NCBI GenBank assembly: GCA_027943245.1
Contig: JANDJZ010000535.1
Span: 1-29,950 of the forward strand
Origin: Acanthamoeba sp. SK_2022b
Taxonomy: Eukaryota; Discosea; Longamoebia; Acanthamoebidae
Length of the DNA stretch: 29,950 bases
Direction: 5' to 3'
The notes beneath the pieces were generated by a model, which ran no database searches, was not told the origin of the DNA, and was given only the letters and a program-made list of their open reading frames with translations. How positions within the stretch are numbered: position 1 is the stretch's first letter; each line of letters opens with the position of its first letter. Below, piece by piece: positions 23,915-29,950 of this stretch. The position numbers and the translations under genes are program-made.

Positions 23915-25455
23915 AAATTCGTTCGCAAGTCGGCATGGTGCTGAATCTGGACAAGTGCATCGGTTGCCACACCTGTTCGGTCACCTGCAAAAACGTCTGG
24001 ACCAGCCGTGAAGGTATGGAATACGCCTGGTTCAATAACGTGGAAAGCAAGCCCGGCGTCGGGTATCCGCACACCTGGGAAGATCAGGAAAAATGGAAGG
24101 GCGGCTGGATACGTAAAATCAACGGCAAGCTGGAACCGCGCATGGGCAACCGCGTCGGCGTGCTGGCGAAAATCTTCGCCAACCCGGACGTGCCGGCGCT
24201 GGACGACTACTACGAGCCGTTCGATTACGACTACCAGCATCTGCATACCGCCAAACAGGGCAAGCACCAGCCGGTGGCCCGCCCGCGCTCGCTGATCACC
24301 GGCCAGCGCATGAACAAGATCGAAAGCGGCCCTAACTGGGAGGAGATCCTCGGCGGGGAGTTCGAAAAACGCTCGCAGGACAAGAATTTCGACAACCTGC
24401 AGAAGGCGATGTACGGCCAGTTCGAAAACACCTTCATGATGTACCTGCCGCGCCTGTGCGAACACTGCCTCAACCCGGCCTGCGTCGCCACCTGCCCGAG
24501 CGGGGCGATCTACAAGCGCGGCGAAGACGGCATTGTGCTGATCGACCAGGACAAGTGCCGCGGCTGGCGCATGTGCCTGACCGGCTGTCCGTACAAGAAA
24601 ATCTACTTCAACTGGAAGAGCGGCAAGTCCGAGAAGTGCATCTTCTGCTACCCGCGCATCGAAGCCGGGCAGCCGACGGTGTGTTCGGAGACCTGCGTCG
24701 GCCGCATTCGCTACCTCGGCGTGCTGCTGTACGATGCCGACCGCATCGAGCAGGCGGCGGCGGTGGAGAACGACAAGGATCTGTACCAGAGCCAGCTCGA
24801 TATCTTCCTCGATCCGCATGATCCAAAGGTGATTGCTCAGGCGCTGGCGGACGGCGTGCCGCAGGGCGTCATTGAAGCTGCCCAGCAGTCGCCGGTGTAC
24901 AAAATGGCGATGGACTGGAAGCTGGCGCTGCCGCTGCACCCGGAATACCGCACGCTGCCGATGGTGTGGTACGTGCCGCCGTTGTCGCCGATTCAGTCCG
25001 CCGCCGACGCCGGCGAGCTGGCGCACAGCGGCGTGTTGCCGGACGTCGAGAGCCTGCGCATTCCGGTGCAGTATCTGGCGAATCTGCTGACCGCCGGCGA
25101 TACCGAACCGGTGCTGCTGGCGCTGAAGCGCATGCTGGCGATGCGCCACTACAAGCGGGCGGAAACCGTCGACGGCGTGGTGGACACCAGTGCGCTGGAG
25201 CAGGTTGGGTTGAGCGAAACGCAGGCGCAGGAGATGTACCGCTACCTGGCGATCGCCAACTATGAAGATCGCTTCGTGGTGCCGTCGAGCCACCGCGAGC
25301 TGGCGCGCGAAGCCTTCCCGGAAAGCAAAGGCTGCGGTTTCAGTTTCGGCGACGGCTGCCACGGCAGCGACGGCAAGTTCAACCTGTTCAACAGCCGCCG
25401 TATCGACGCCATCGACGTGACCGCGAAAACCGCGCGGCCGGAGGATGCCTCATGA
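23911..25455 (+). CDS. narH: NarH, iron-sulfur beta subunit of respiratory nitrate reductase
   Basis: The start is ATG 23911 inside the narG stop; upstream in-frame sequence belongs to narG. 514 residues (E. coli NarH 512). Four cysteine groups carry FS1-FS4: CIGCHTCSVTC, CEHCLNPACVATC, CRGWRMCLTGC (tryptophan replaces the first-cluster fourth ligand, the mark of the [3Fe-4S] site) and CIFCYPRIEAGQPTVCSETC. It carries electrons from the NarI haems to NarG. A cysteine-containing end, KGCGFSFGDGCHG, is also typical. The stop overlaps the narJ start (ATGA at 25452-25455), with translational coupling. Confidence 0.98.
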   Translation: MKIRSQVGMVLNLDKCIGCHTCSVTCKNVWTSREGMEYAWFNNVESKPGVGYPHTWEDQEKWKGGWIRKINGKLEPRMGNRVGVLAKIFANPDVPALDDYYEPFDYDYQHLHTAKQGKHQPVARPRSLITGQRMNKIESGPNWEEILGGEFEKRSQDKNFDNLQKAMYGQFENTFMMYLPRLCEHCLNPACVATCPSGAIYKRGEDGIVLIDQDKCRGWRMCLTGCPYKKIYFNWKSGKSEKCIFCYPRIEAGQPTVCSETCVGRIRYLGVLLYDADRIEQAAAVENDKDLYQSQLDIFLDPHDPKVIAQALADGVPQGVIEAAQQSPVYKMAMDWKLALPLHPEYRTLPMVWYVPPLSPIQSAADAGELAHSGVLPDVESLRIPVQYLANLLTAGDTEPVLLALKRMLAMRHYKRAETVDGVVDTSALEQVGLSETQAQEMYRYLAIANYEDRFVVPSSHRELAREAFPESKGCGFSFGDGCHGSDGKFNLFNSRRIDAIDVTAKTARPEDAS

Positions 25456-26174
25456 TCAGCCTGAAAGTGATCGCCCGCCTGCTGGATTACCCGGAGCAGG
25501 TCCTGTTTGACCATCAGCAGGCGCTCATCGAAGCGCTGGAGCCGGCCAGCGAGCTGGATCTGCACCACAGCGCGCAGCTGATTCTGTTTATCCGCCGCCT
25601 GTGCGCCCGCCCGCTGCTGGACGTGCAGGCCGACTATTGCGAGCTGTTCGATCGCGGCCGCGCCACCTCGCTGCTGCTGTTTGAGCACGTGCACGGCGAG
25701 TCGCGCGATCGCGGCCAGGCGATGGTTGACCTGATGGCGCAGTACCGCGCCGCCGGGCTGGAGATCGACAGCCGCGAGCTGCCGGATTTCCTGCCGCTGT
25801 ATCTGGAGTATCTGGCCAGCCGCAGTGCGGCGCAGGCGCGTGAAGGGCTGCAGGACATCGCGCCGATCCTGGCGCTGCTGGGCGCGCGCCTGCAACAGCG
25901 TGAAAGCCCGTATGCGGTGCTGTTCGATCTGCTGCTGGCGCTGTCCGGCAGCGAGGTGCAGGCCCAGACGCTGGAGCCCCAGGTGGCGCAAGAGGCACGT
26001 GACGATACGCCGCAGGCGCTGGATGCGGTGTGGGAAGAGGAGCAGGTCAAGTTTCTCGGCGAACAGGGCTGCGCCTCCGCCCAGCAGACGGCGCACCAGC
26101 GGCGCTTCGCCGGCGCGGTGGCACCACAGTATCTGGACCTGACGGATGCGTTAACCGGAACCAAAGGACGCTAA
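25452..26174 (+). CDS. narJ: NarJ, assembly chaperone for nitrate reductase
   Basis: A 240-residue all-helical cytoplasmic protein of the NarJ/DmsD (TorD) chaperone family (E. coli NarJ 236). Recognised by [27 protein letters not shown], the [40 protein letters not shown] core and the [13 protein letters not shown] helix. It binds the NarG N-terminus, promotes molybdenum cofactor and FS0 insertion, and holds NarGH until it docks on NarI; it is not part of the final enzyme. The C-terminal 40 residues are charged and variable. Four-base overlap with narH and two bases before narI fit one operon. Confidence 0.95.
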   Translation: MISLKVIARLLDYPEQVLFDHQQALIEALEPASELDLHHSAQLILFIRRLCARPLLDVQADYCELFDRGRATSLLLFEHVHGESRDRGQAMVDLMAQYRAAGLEIDSRELPDFLPLYLEYLASRSAAQAREGLQDIAPILALLGARLQQRESPYAVLFDLLLALSGSEVQAQTLEPQVAQEARDDTPQALDAVWEEEQVKFLGEQGCASAQQTAHQRRFAGAVAPQYLDLTDALTGTKGR

Positions 26175-26176
26175 TC

Positions 26177-26854
26177 ATGCAATTTTTGAATCAGTTCTTC
26201 TTCGATATCTACCCTTATCTGGCCGGCGCGGTATTCCTGATCGGCAGCTGGTTGCGTTACGACTACGGGCAGTACAGCTGGCGCGCCGGCTCCAGCCAGA
26301 TGCTGGATAAAAAGGGCATGCGGCTGGCGTCCAACCTGTTTCACATCGGCATTATCGGCATCTTCGCGGGCCACTTCCTCGGCATGCTGACGCCGCACTG
26401 GATGTATGAGGCCTTCCTGCCGATCGACGTGAAGCAGAAGCTGGCGATGATCGCCGGCGGCGCCTGCGGCCTGATGACGCTGATCGGCGGCGCGCTGTTG
26501 CTGAAGCGCCGGTTGACCAACCCGCGGGTGCGCGCCACCAGCAGCTTCGCCGACATCATGATCCTGACGTTGCTGGTGGTGCAGGTGTGCCTCGGCCTGC
26601 TGACCATTCCGTTCTCCGCCCAGCATATGGACGGCAGCGAAATGATGAAGCTGGTGGCCTGGGCGCAGGCGGTGGTGACCTTCCACGCCGGCGCCTCTGC
26701 GCACCTGGAAGGCGTGGCGATTATCTTCAAACTGCACATGGTGCTGGGCATGACGCTGTTCGTGCTGTTCCCGTTCTGCCGCCTGGTGCATATCTGGAGT
26801 GCGCCGGTAGAGTACCTGACCCGCCGCTACCAGCTGGTGCGCAACCGCCGCTGA
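26177..26854 (+). CDS. narI: NarI, di-haem b membrane gamma subunit of nitrate reductase
   Basis: 225 residues from the ATG at 26177, exactly the length of E. coli NarI; the longer open frame upstream overlaps narJ without a ribosome site. Five membrane helices. Haem-ligand histidines H56 and H66 ([15 protein letters not shown]) sit in helix 2, and the second pair is in the last two helices ([24 protein letters not shown]). It oxidises quinol on the periplasmic side, anchors NarGH and passes electrons to NarH. The start [14 protein letters not shown] is typical. Confidence 0.97.
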   Translation: MQFLNQFFFDIYPYLAGAVFLIGSWLRYDYGQYSWRAGSSQMLDKKGMRLASNLFHIGIIGIFAGHFLGMLTPHWMYEAFLPIDVKQKLAMIAGGACGLMTLIGGALLLKRRLTNPRVRATSSFADIMILTLLVVQVCLGLLTIPFSAQHMDGSEMMKLVAWAQAVVTFHAGASAHLEGVAIIFKLHMVLGMTLFVLFPFCRLVHIWSAPVEYLTRRYQLVRNRR

Positions 26855-26863
26855 GCCTGACCC

Positions 26864-26890
26864 CGCCGCCGCCGATCGCCAGCGGCGGCG
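26864..26890 (+). terminator. GC-rich hairpin after narI
   Basis: CGCCGCCGC (26864-26872) pairs with GCGGCGGCG (26882-26890) around a 9-base loop, 9 bases after the narI stop. No U-run follows. It probably marks the 3' end of the narGHJI mRNA, possibly as a stability element. Confidence 0.45.
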
Positions 26891-27127
26891 CTATTCCGAT
26901 AATTCCCCTGCTGTCTGCCCATTCTCGCCGCCTTGCCGTAAACTGAATATCTCAGTAATGTTACGCTTATGCTTCCGCCGACGGACGTCGGCCCGCACCA
27001 GCTGATAACAAGAGATACCGCCTTGATGAAAGGCCTTTTGGGACATAAAAACCGGGGATGATCCGCATAGCCTTTGCGCCGTGCGGGAGAATCGCTTTAT
27101 GGATAGTCAGGTTAATCAATAACAATA
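26891..27127 (+). promoter_or_regulatory. Intergenic leader region upstream of the condensing-enzyme trio
   Basis: About 240 bases between narGHJI and the trio. Contains a GCCGAC-GGAC-GTCGGC inverted repeat (26977-26992), an AAAGGCCTTT palindrome about 27028-27037, and a possible 7-codon leader ORF (27099-27122, MDSQVNQ) with GGGAGA 8-9 bases before its ATG. The ORF ends 5 bases before the next gene's ATG. A promoter is expected here because nothing suggests readthrough from narI, but no clear -35/-10 pair or FNR box is visible. Confidence 0.4.
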
Positions 27128-28135
27128 ATGACCACACAATGTCGCTCACCCGAGCTGTTGCCTCTGAAAATCATCGCCACCGGGGCCGCGTTGCCGCCCA
27201 ACCGCGTGGCCTCCTCTACGCTCGATGCCCGCCTGGGGAAACCGGCCGGCTACGTTGAAAAACGCTCGGGCATCGTTTACCGCTATCACGCCGCCGACGA
27301 TGCCAGCCAGGCCGATCTCGCCGCCGCCGCGCTGCAAGACGCGCTGGCCCGCAGCGCCATTCCGGCAGCCTCCATTGACCTTTTGATCTCCGCCTCGGCG
27401 ATAGCGGTGCAGGCGCTGCCGTGCACCGCCGCGCATATTCTCAAGGTTGCCGGGCTGACACCGGGTACGCCGGGCTTCGACATCAACAGCAGCTGCGTCA
27501 GCTTTATCTCTGCGCTGCAGGTGGCGGCGGGGCTGTTGAACGCCGGGACGTATCGACGTATCGCCATCGTCTCGGCGGATCTCGCTTCGCGCGGCATCGA
27601 CTGGCAGCACGAAGAGTCGTCGCTGATCTTTGGCGACGGCGCCGCCTGCGCCATCGTGGAGCGCGGTGACGGCACAGGCGGCATCCTCGCCAGCCTGGTG
27701 GAAACCTATCCCGCCGGCAGCGAACTGTGCGAGATCCGCGCCGGCGGCACGCGCCGCAACCCGCGCGCCGGCATGTGCGAGCAAGACTTCCTGTTTCATA
27801 TGCAGGGCAAGCCGCTGTTCCGTCAGGCGTCGGCGCTGATTGAGGACTACCTCGACCGGCTGCTGAGCGCCAGCGGCTTGACCCTGGGGCAGATCGCCAC
27901 CGTGGTGCCGCACCAGGCCAGCCATTTGTCGCTCGAACATATGCGCAAACGGCTGCACGTCTCCAGCGAGGCGCTGGTGGACATCTACCGCCATCACGGC
28001 AACCAGGTGGCGGCGTCTATCCCGACCGCGCTGCATGCCGCCGTGACCACCGGGCGCTTCAACCCCGGCCAGCCGGTGATGCTGATCGGCACCGCCGCCG
28101 GGCTGGCGCTGGCCGGCATGGTGTTGCTGCCATGA
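27128..28135 (+). CDS. KAS III-like (FabH/OleA superfamily) condensing enzyme
   Basis: A 335-residue thiolase-fold enzyme with the KAS III triad: C123 (NSSCVSFISAL), H262 (VPHQASHLSLEHM) and N292 (HHGNQVAASIPTAL), and the end GTAAGLALAGMVLL. It catalyses a decarboxylative or Claisen condensation of acyl thioesters. It is not housekeeping fabH: the usual plsX-fabH-fabD context is absent and the gene is coupled (ATGA at 28132-28135) to an SDR and an MBL hydrolase. The combination resembles the OleA step of the Ole pathway, or a specialised KAS III of a secondary metabolite. The ATG at 27128 has a poor ribosome site but starts the conserved region (LPLKIIATGAALP) without waste. Substrates are unknown. 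Confidence 0.82.
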   Translation: MTTQCRSPELLPLKIIATGAALPPNRVASSTLDARLGKPAGYVEKRSGIVYRYHAADDASQADLAAAALQDALARSAIPAASIDLLISASAIAVQALPCTAAHILKVAGLTPGTPGFDINSSCVSFISALQVAAGLLNAGTYRRIAIVSADLASRGIDWQHEESSLIFGDGAACAIVERGDGTGGILASLVETYPAGSELCEIRAGGTRRNPRAGMCEQDFLFHMQGKPLFRQASALIEDYLDRLLSASGLTLGQIATVVPHQASHLSLEHMRKRLHVSSEALVDIYRHHGNQVAASIPTALHAAVTTGRFNPGQPVMLIGTAAGLALAGMVLLP

Positions 28136-29148
28136 GGGTGCTGGTGACCGGGGCGACCAGCGGGCTGGGGCGCAACGCGGCGGAGTGGTTGCTGGAGGCC
28201 GGGCATCAGGTGCGCGCCACCGGCCGCGATGAGCGGGCCGGCGAAGCGTTGCGCCAGCTGGGCGCCGAATTTTACTCGCTCGATCTGGCGCAGGCCACGC
28301 CGCAGCAGTGCCGGGAGCTGGTGACCGACTGCGAGTGGGTGTGGCACTGTGCGGCCAAGTCATCGCCCTGGGGCAGCAAAGCGGAGTTTCACCGCATCAA
28401 CGCCGCAGCGACGGACAAGCTGGCGGAGGCGGCCGGGCGCTGCGGCGTGCGGCGCTTCGTGCATATCTCCACGCCGGCAATCTACTTCGATTTTCAGCCG
28501 CATTACGATCTTGATGAGGGTTATCGCGCCCGGCGCTTCGCCAACCACTATGCCGCCAGCAAGCACGCCGCCGAGCAGCGGCTGTTGGCGCAGGCGAAGA
28601 TCTACCCGCAAACCACCTATATTATTCTGCGGCCGCGCGGCCTGTTTGGCCCGCACGATCGGGTGATCGTGCCGCGGCTGTTGCAACAGCTCGAACGCGA
28701 TCGCGGCGTGCTGCGGCTGCCCGGCGGCGGGCAGGCGTTGCTGGATCTGACCTTTGCTCCCAACGTGGTGCACGCCATGGAGCTGGCCAGCCGGCAACGC
28801 GGATTGCCGTCCGGCGCCGTGTACAACATCACCAACCACCAACCGCAGCGGCTGGCGGAGATGCTGGATGCGCTGCTGCGCCAGGAGCTGGGGCTGCGTT
28901 ACCGGCTGCAGGCCGTGCCGTATCCGCTGCTGCAGGCGCTGGCCGGCGGCATGGAGTTGTGGGCAAGCCTGAGCGGCAAGGAACCGCTGCTGACGCGCTA
29001 CAGCGTGGCGGCGGTGCATTTTGACATGACTCTGAGCCAGACCCTCGCGATCGAAGAGCTGGGCTATCGGCCGCGTTACTCGATGGAGGAGGGGATCCGC
29101 CTGACCGGCGAGTGGCTGCGGCAGCAAGGAGGCATACCGCATGGCTAA
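28132..29148 (+). CDS. OleD-like NAD(P)-dependent short-chain dehydrogenase (3-beta-HSD family)
   Basis: A 338-residue extended SDR. GATSGLG (7-13) binds the nucleotide, CAAKSSPWG follows, and the catalytic pair is Y140/K144 (NHYAASKHAAE). RPRGLFGPHDRVIVPRLL and the end SLSGKEPLLTRYSVAAVHFDMTLSQTLAIEELGYRPRYSMEEG fit the 3-beta-hydroxysteroid dehydrogenase/OleD group, which reduces 2-alkyl-3-keto acids to hydroxy acids. It would act on the keto product of the condensing enzyme just upstream. It overlaps that gene by 4 bases and the next by 8, showing strict coupling. A sugar-nucleotide SDR is the alternative, but the tail and the neighbours favour a lipid-type substrate. Confidence 0.78.
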   Translation: MRVLVTGATSGLGRNAAEWLLEAGHQVRATGRDERAGEALRQLGAEFYSLDLAQATPQQCRELVTDCEWVWHCAAKSSPWGSKAEFHRINAAATDKLAEAAGRCGVRRFVHISTPAIYFDFQPHYDLDEGYRARRFANHYAASKHAAEQRLLAQAKIYPQTTYIILRPRGLFGPHDRVIVPRLLQQLERDRGVLRLPGGGQALLDLTFAPNVVHAMELASRQRGLPSGAVYNITNHQPQRLAEMLDALLRQELGLRYRLQAVPYPLLQALAGGMELWASLSGKEPLLTRYSVAAVHFDMTLSQTLAIEELGYRPRYSMEEGIRLTGEWLRQQGGIPHG

Positions 29149-29947
29149 GGTCACCGTATTTGAAGTGGGCTATTGCACGCATATCGGCTGTATGGCGCTG
29201 CGCGGCGCCGGGTTCCGGGTGTGTAAATTCCCGGCGCGCGCCTATCTGCTGGAGGTGGGGCAGCGCCGCTGGCTGTGGGATACCGGCTACGCGCATTATT
29301 TTCAGCAGCACACGCAGTCGGGGGTATTCAGCCTTTACCGTCGCATGACGCCGGTCTATTTCGATCCCGCCGAGTCGTTGGCGCATCAGCTGCGCGAAGC
29401 CGGTTACGCCGAAGGCGACATCCAGGCGCTGATCGTCTCGCACTTTCACGCGGATCACATCGCCGGGCTGCAGGATTTCAGCCACCTCGACTTTATTTGC
29501 TCCGGCGAAGGCTGGCAGCAAACCCGTGGGCTGCGCGGTTTCGCGGCACTCAAGCGCGCCTTTATTCCCGGCCTGATCCCGGCGGATTTCGAGAGTCGTC
29601 TGCAGTTTATGGAGGCTTTTCCCTCGGTGGCGTTGCCCGCGCTGCTGGCGCCGTTCGATCGCGGTTACGCGCTGCCGGGCAGCGAGGGGCAGATCGTGCT
29701 GGTGCCGCTGCCGGGGCATGCGGCCGGCCATATCGGCGCCTTTATTCTCACCGACGCCGGCTGGACGCTATTGGCCAGCGACGCCGCCTGGTCGCCGCAG
29801 AGCTACCAGACGCTGCGCGGGCCTTCGCGCCTGGCCAATCTGGTGATGGACGATGCGGCGGCGTACACCCGCACGCTGGAACGGCTCAACCAGCTGTGGG
29901 CGGGCGGCCAGGTTAACATTTTGCTGTGCCACGAGGGGGACCTGTGA
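29141..29947 (+). CDS. Metallo-beta-lactamase-fold hydrolase
   Basis: A 268-residue soluble MBL-fold enzyme with a full di-metal set: HFHADH (H101, H103, D105, H106), PGHAAGH (H193), SDAAW (D214) and CHEGD (H264). The layout resembles the AiiA-like lactonase and thioesterase groups, not antibiotic beta-lactamases. N-terminal text KVTVFEVGYCTHIGCMALRGAG is distinctive. The ATG at 29141 lies inside the end of the SDR gene (8-base overlap) with AAGGAGG upstream, so translation is strong and coupled. In this context it may open a lactone or hydrolyse a thioester formed from the condensation product. No signal peptide. The reaction is unknown. Confidence 0.82.
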   Translation: MAKVTVFEVGYCTHIGCMALRGAGFRVCKFPARAYLLEVGQRRWLWDTGYAHYFQQHTQSGVFSLYRRMTPVYFDPAESLAHQLREAGYAEGDIQALIVSHFHADHIAGLQDFSHLDFICSGEGWQQTRGLRGFAALKRAFIPGLIPADFESRLQFMEAFPSVALPALLAPFDRGYALPGSEGQIVLVPLPGHAAGHIGAFILTDAGWTLLASDAAWSPQSYQTLRGPSRLANLVMDDAAAYTRTLERLNQLWAGGQVNILLCHEGDL

Positions 29948-29950
29948 TCC
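29944..29950 (+). CDS. Possible start of a fourth coupled gene (truncated by window end)
   Basis: GTGA at 29944-29947 puts a GTG start on the MBL stop codon, repeating the overlap style of the two junctions before it, and GAGGGGGA lies a few bases upstream. Only seven bases are present, so nothing can be said of the product. Confidence 0.35.

Noticed and set aside
28132..29148. Calling the trio SDR a GalE-type sugar epimerase belonging to the EPS locus
   Set aside because: It is separated from the EPS genes by narGHJI, is coupled to a condensing enzyme, and its RPRGLFGPHDRVIVPRLL and C-terminal segments fit the 3-beta-HSD/OleD group better.
1..29950. CRISPR arrays, rRNA and tRNA genes
   Set aside because: No regularly spaced repeats and no rRNA or tRNA-like segments were noticed in reading the window.

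Overview
The window reads as a chromosomal segment of a GC-rich member of the Enterobacterales, most likely Serratia or a close relative. This rests on the nar genes, which match enterobacterial nitrate-respiration proteins almost residue for residue, on the enterobacterial regulatory sites (FNR boxes, NarL heptamers, JUMPstart/ops), and on general codon use. The species is an inference, not a proven call.

Layout. (1) 1-4594: the 3' end of a probable ychO-type invasin gene, convergent with narL; narX-narL on the minus strand; divergent narK with an FNR/NarL-type control region, closed by a good hairpin terminator. (2) 4595-5324: about 730 bases of AT-rich DNA with no convincing gene. (3) 5325-7368: a membrane-anchored ToxR/CadC-like winged-helix regulator and a sugar-nucleotide epimerase-like SDR. 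(4) 7486-19860: a JUMPstart/ops element followed by a tightly packed operon of ten genes for a Wzx/Wzy-dependent exopolysaccharide or capsule: WecA-like initiating transferase, Wza, Wzc, Wzx, a TupA-like ATP-grasp protein, Wzy, GT2, GT4, GT2, and a secreted glycoside-hydrolase-like protein. (5) 19861-26890: a narG control region (NarL-like heptamers, IHF-like site, FNR box) and narGHJI for membrane-bound respiratory nitrate reductase. (6) 27128-29947: a translationally coupled trio, KAS III-like condensing enzyme, OleD-like SDR and metallo-beta-lactamase-fold hydrolase, with a fourth gene probably starting at the last bases.

How the genes work together. NarX/NarL sense nitrate and, with FNR, should switch on narK (transport) and narGHJI (respiration). 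In E. coli narK and narG are adjacent; here about 15.3 kb of polysaccharide genes separates them, with both nar control regions intact. The polysaccharide operon should be transcribed with RfaH loaded at ops. It has export (Wza/Wzc), flipping (Wzx) and polymerisation (Wzy), but no wzb phosphatase next to wzc, and it starts on a WecA-type rather than a WbaP-type transferase. The last trio resembles part of an Ole-type (OleA/OleD) head-to-head acyl condensation pathway, with an MBL-fold enzyme instead of an alpha/beta hydrolase. It is the part of the window whose product is least predictable from known systems.
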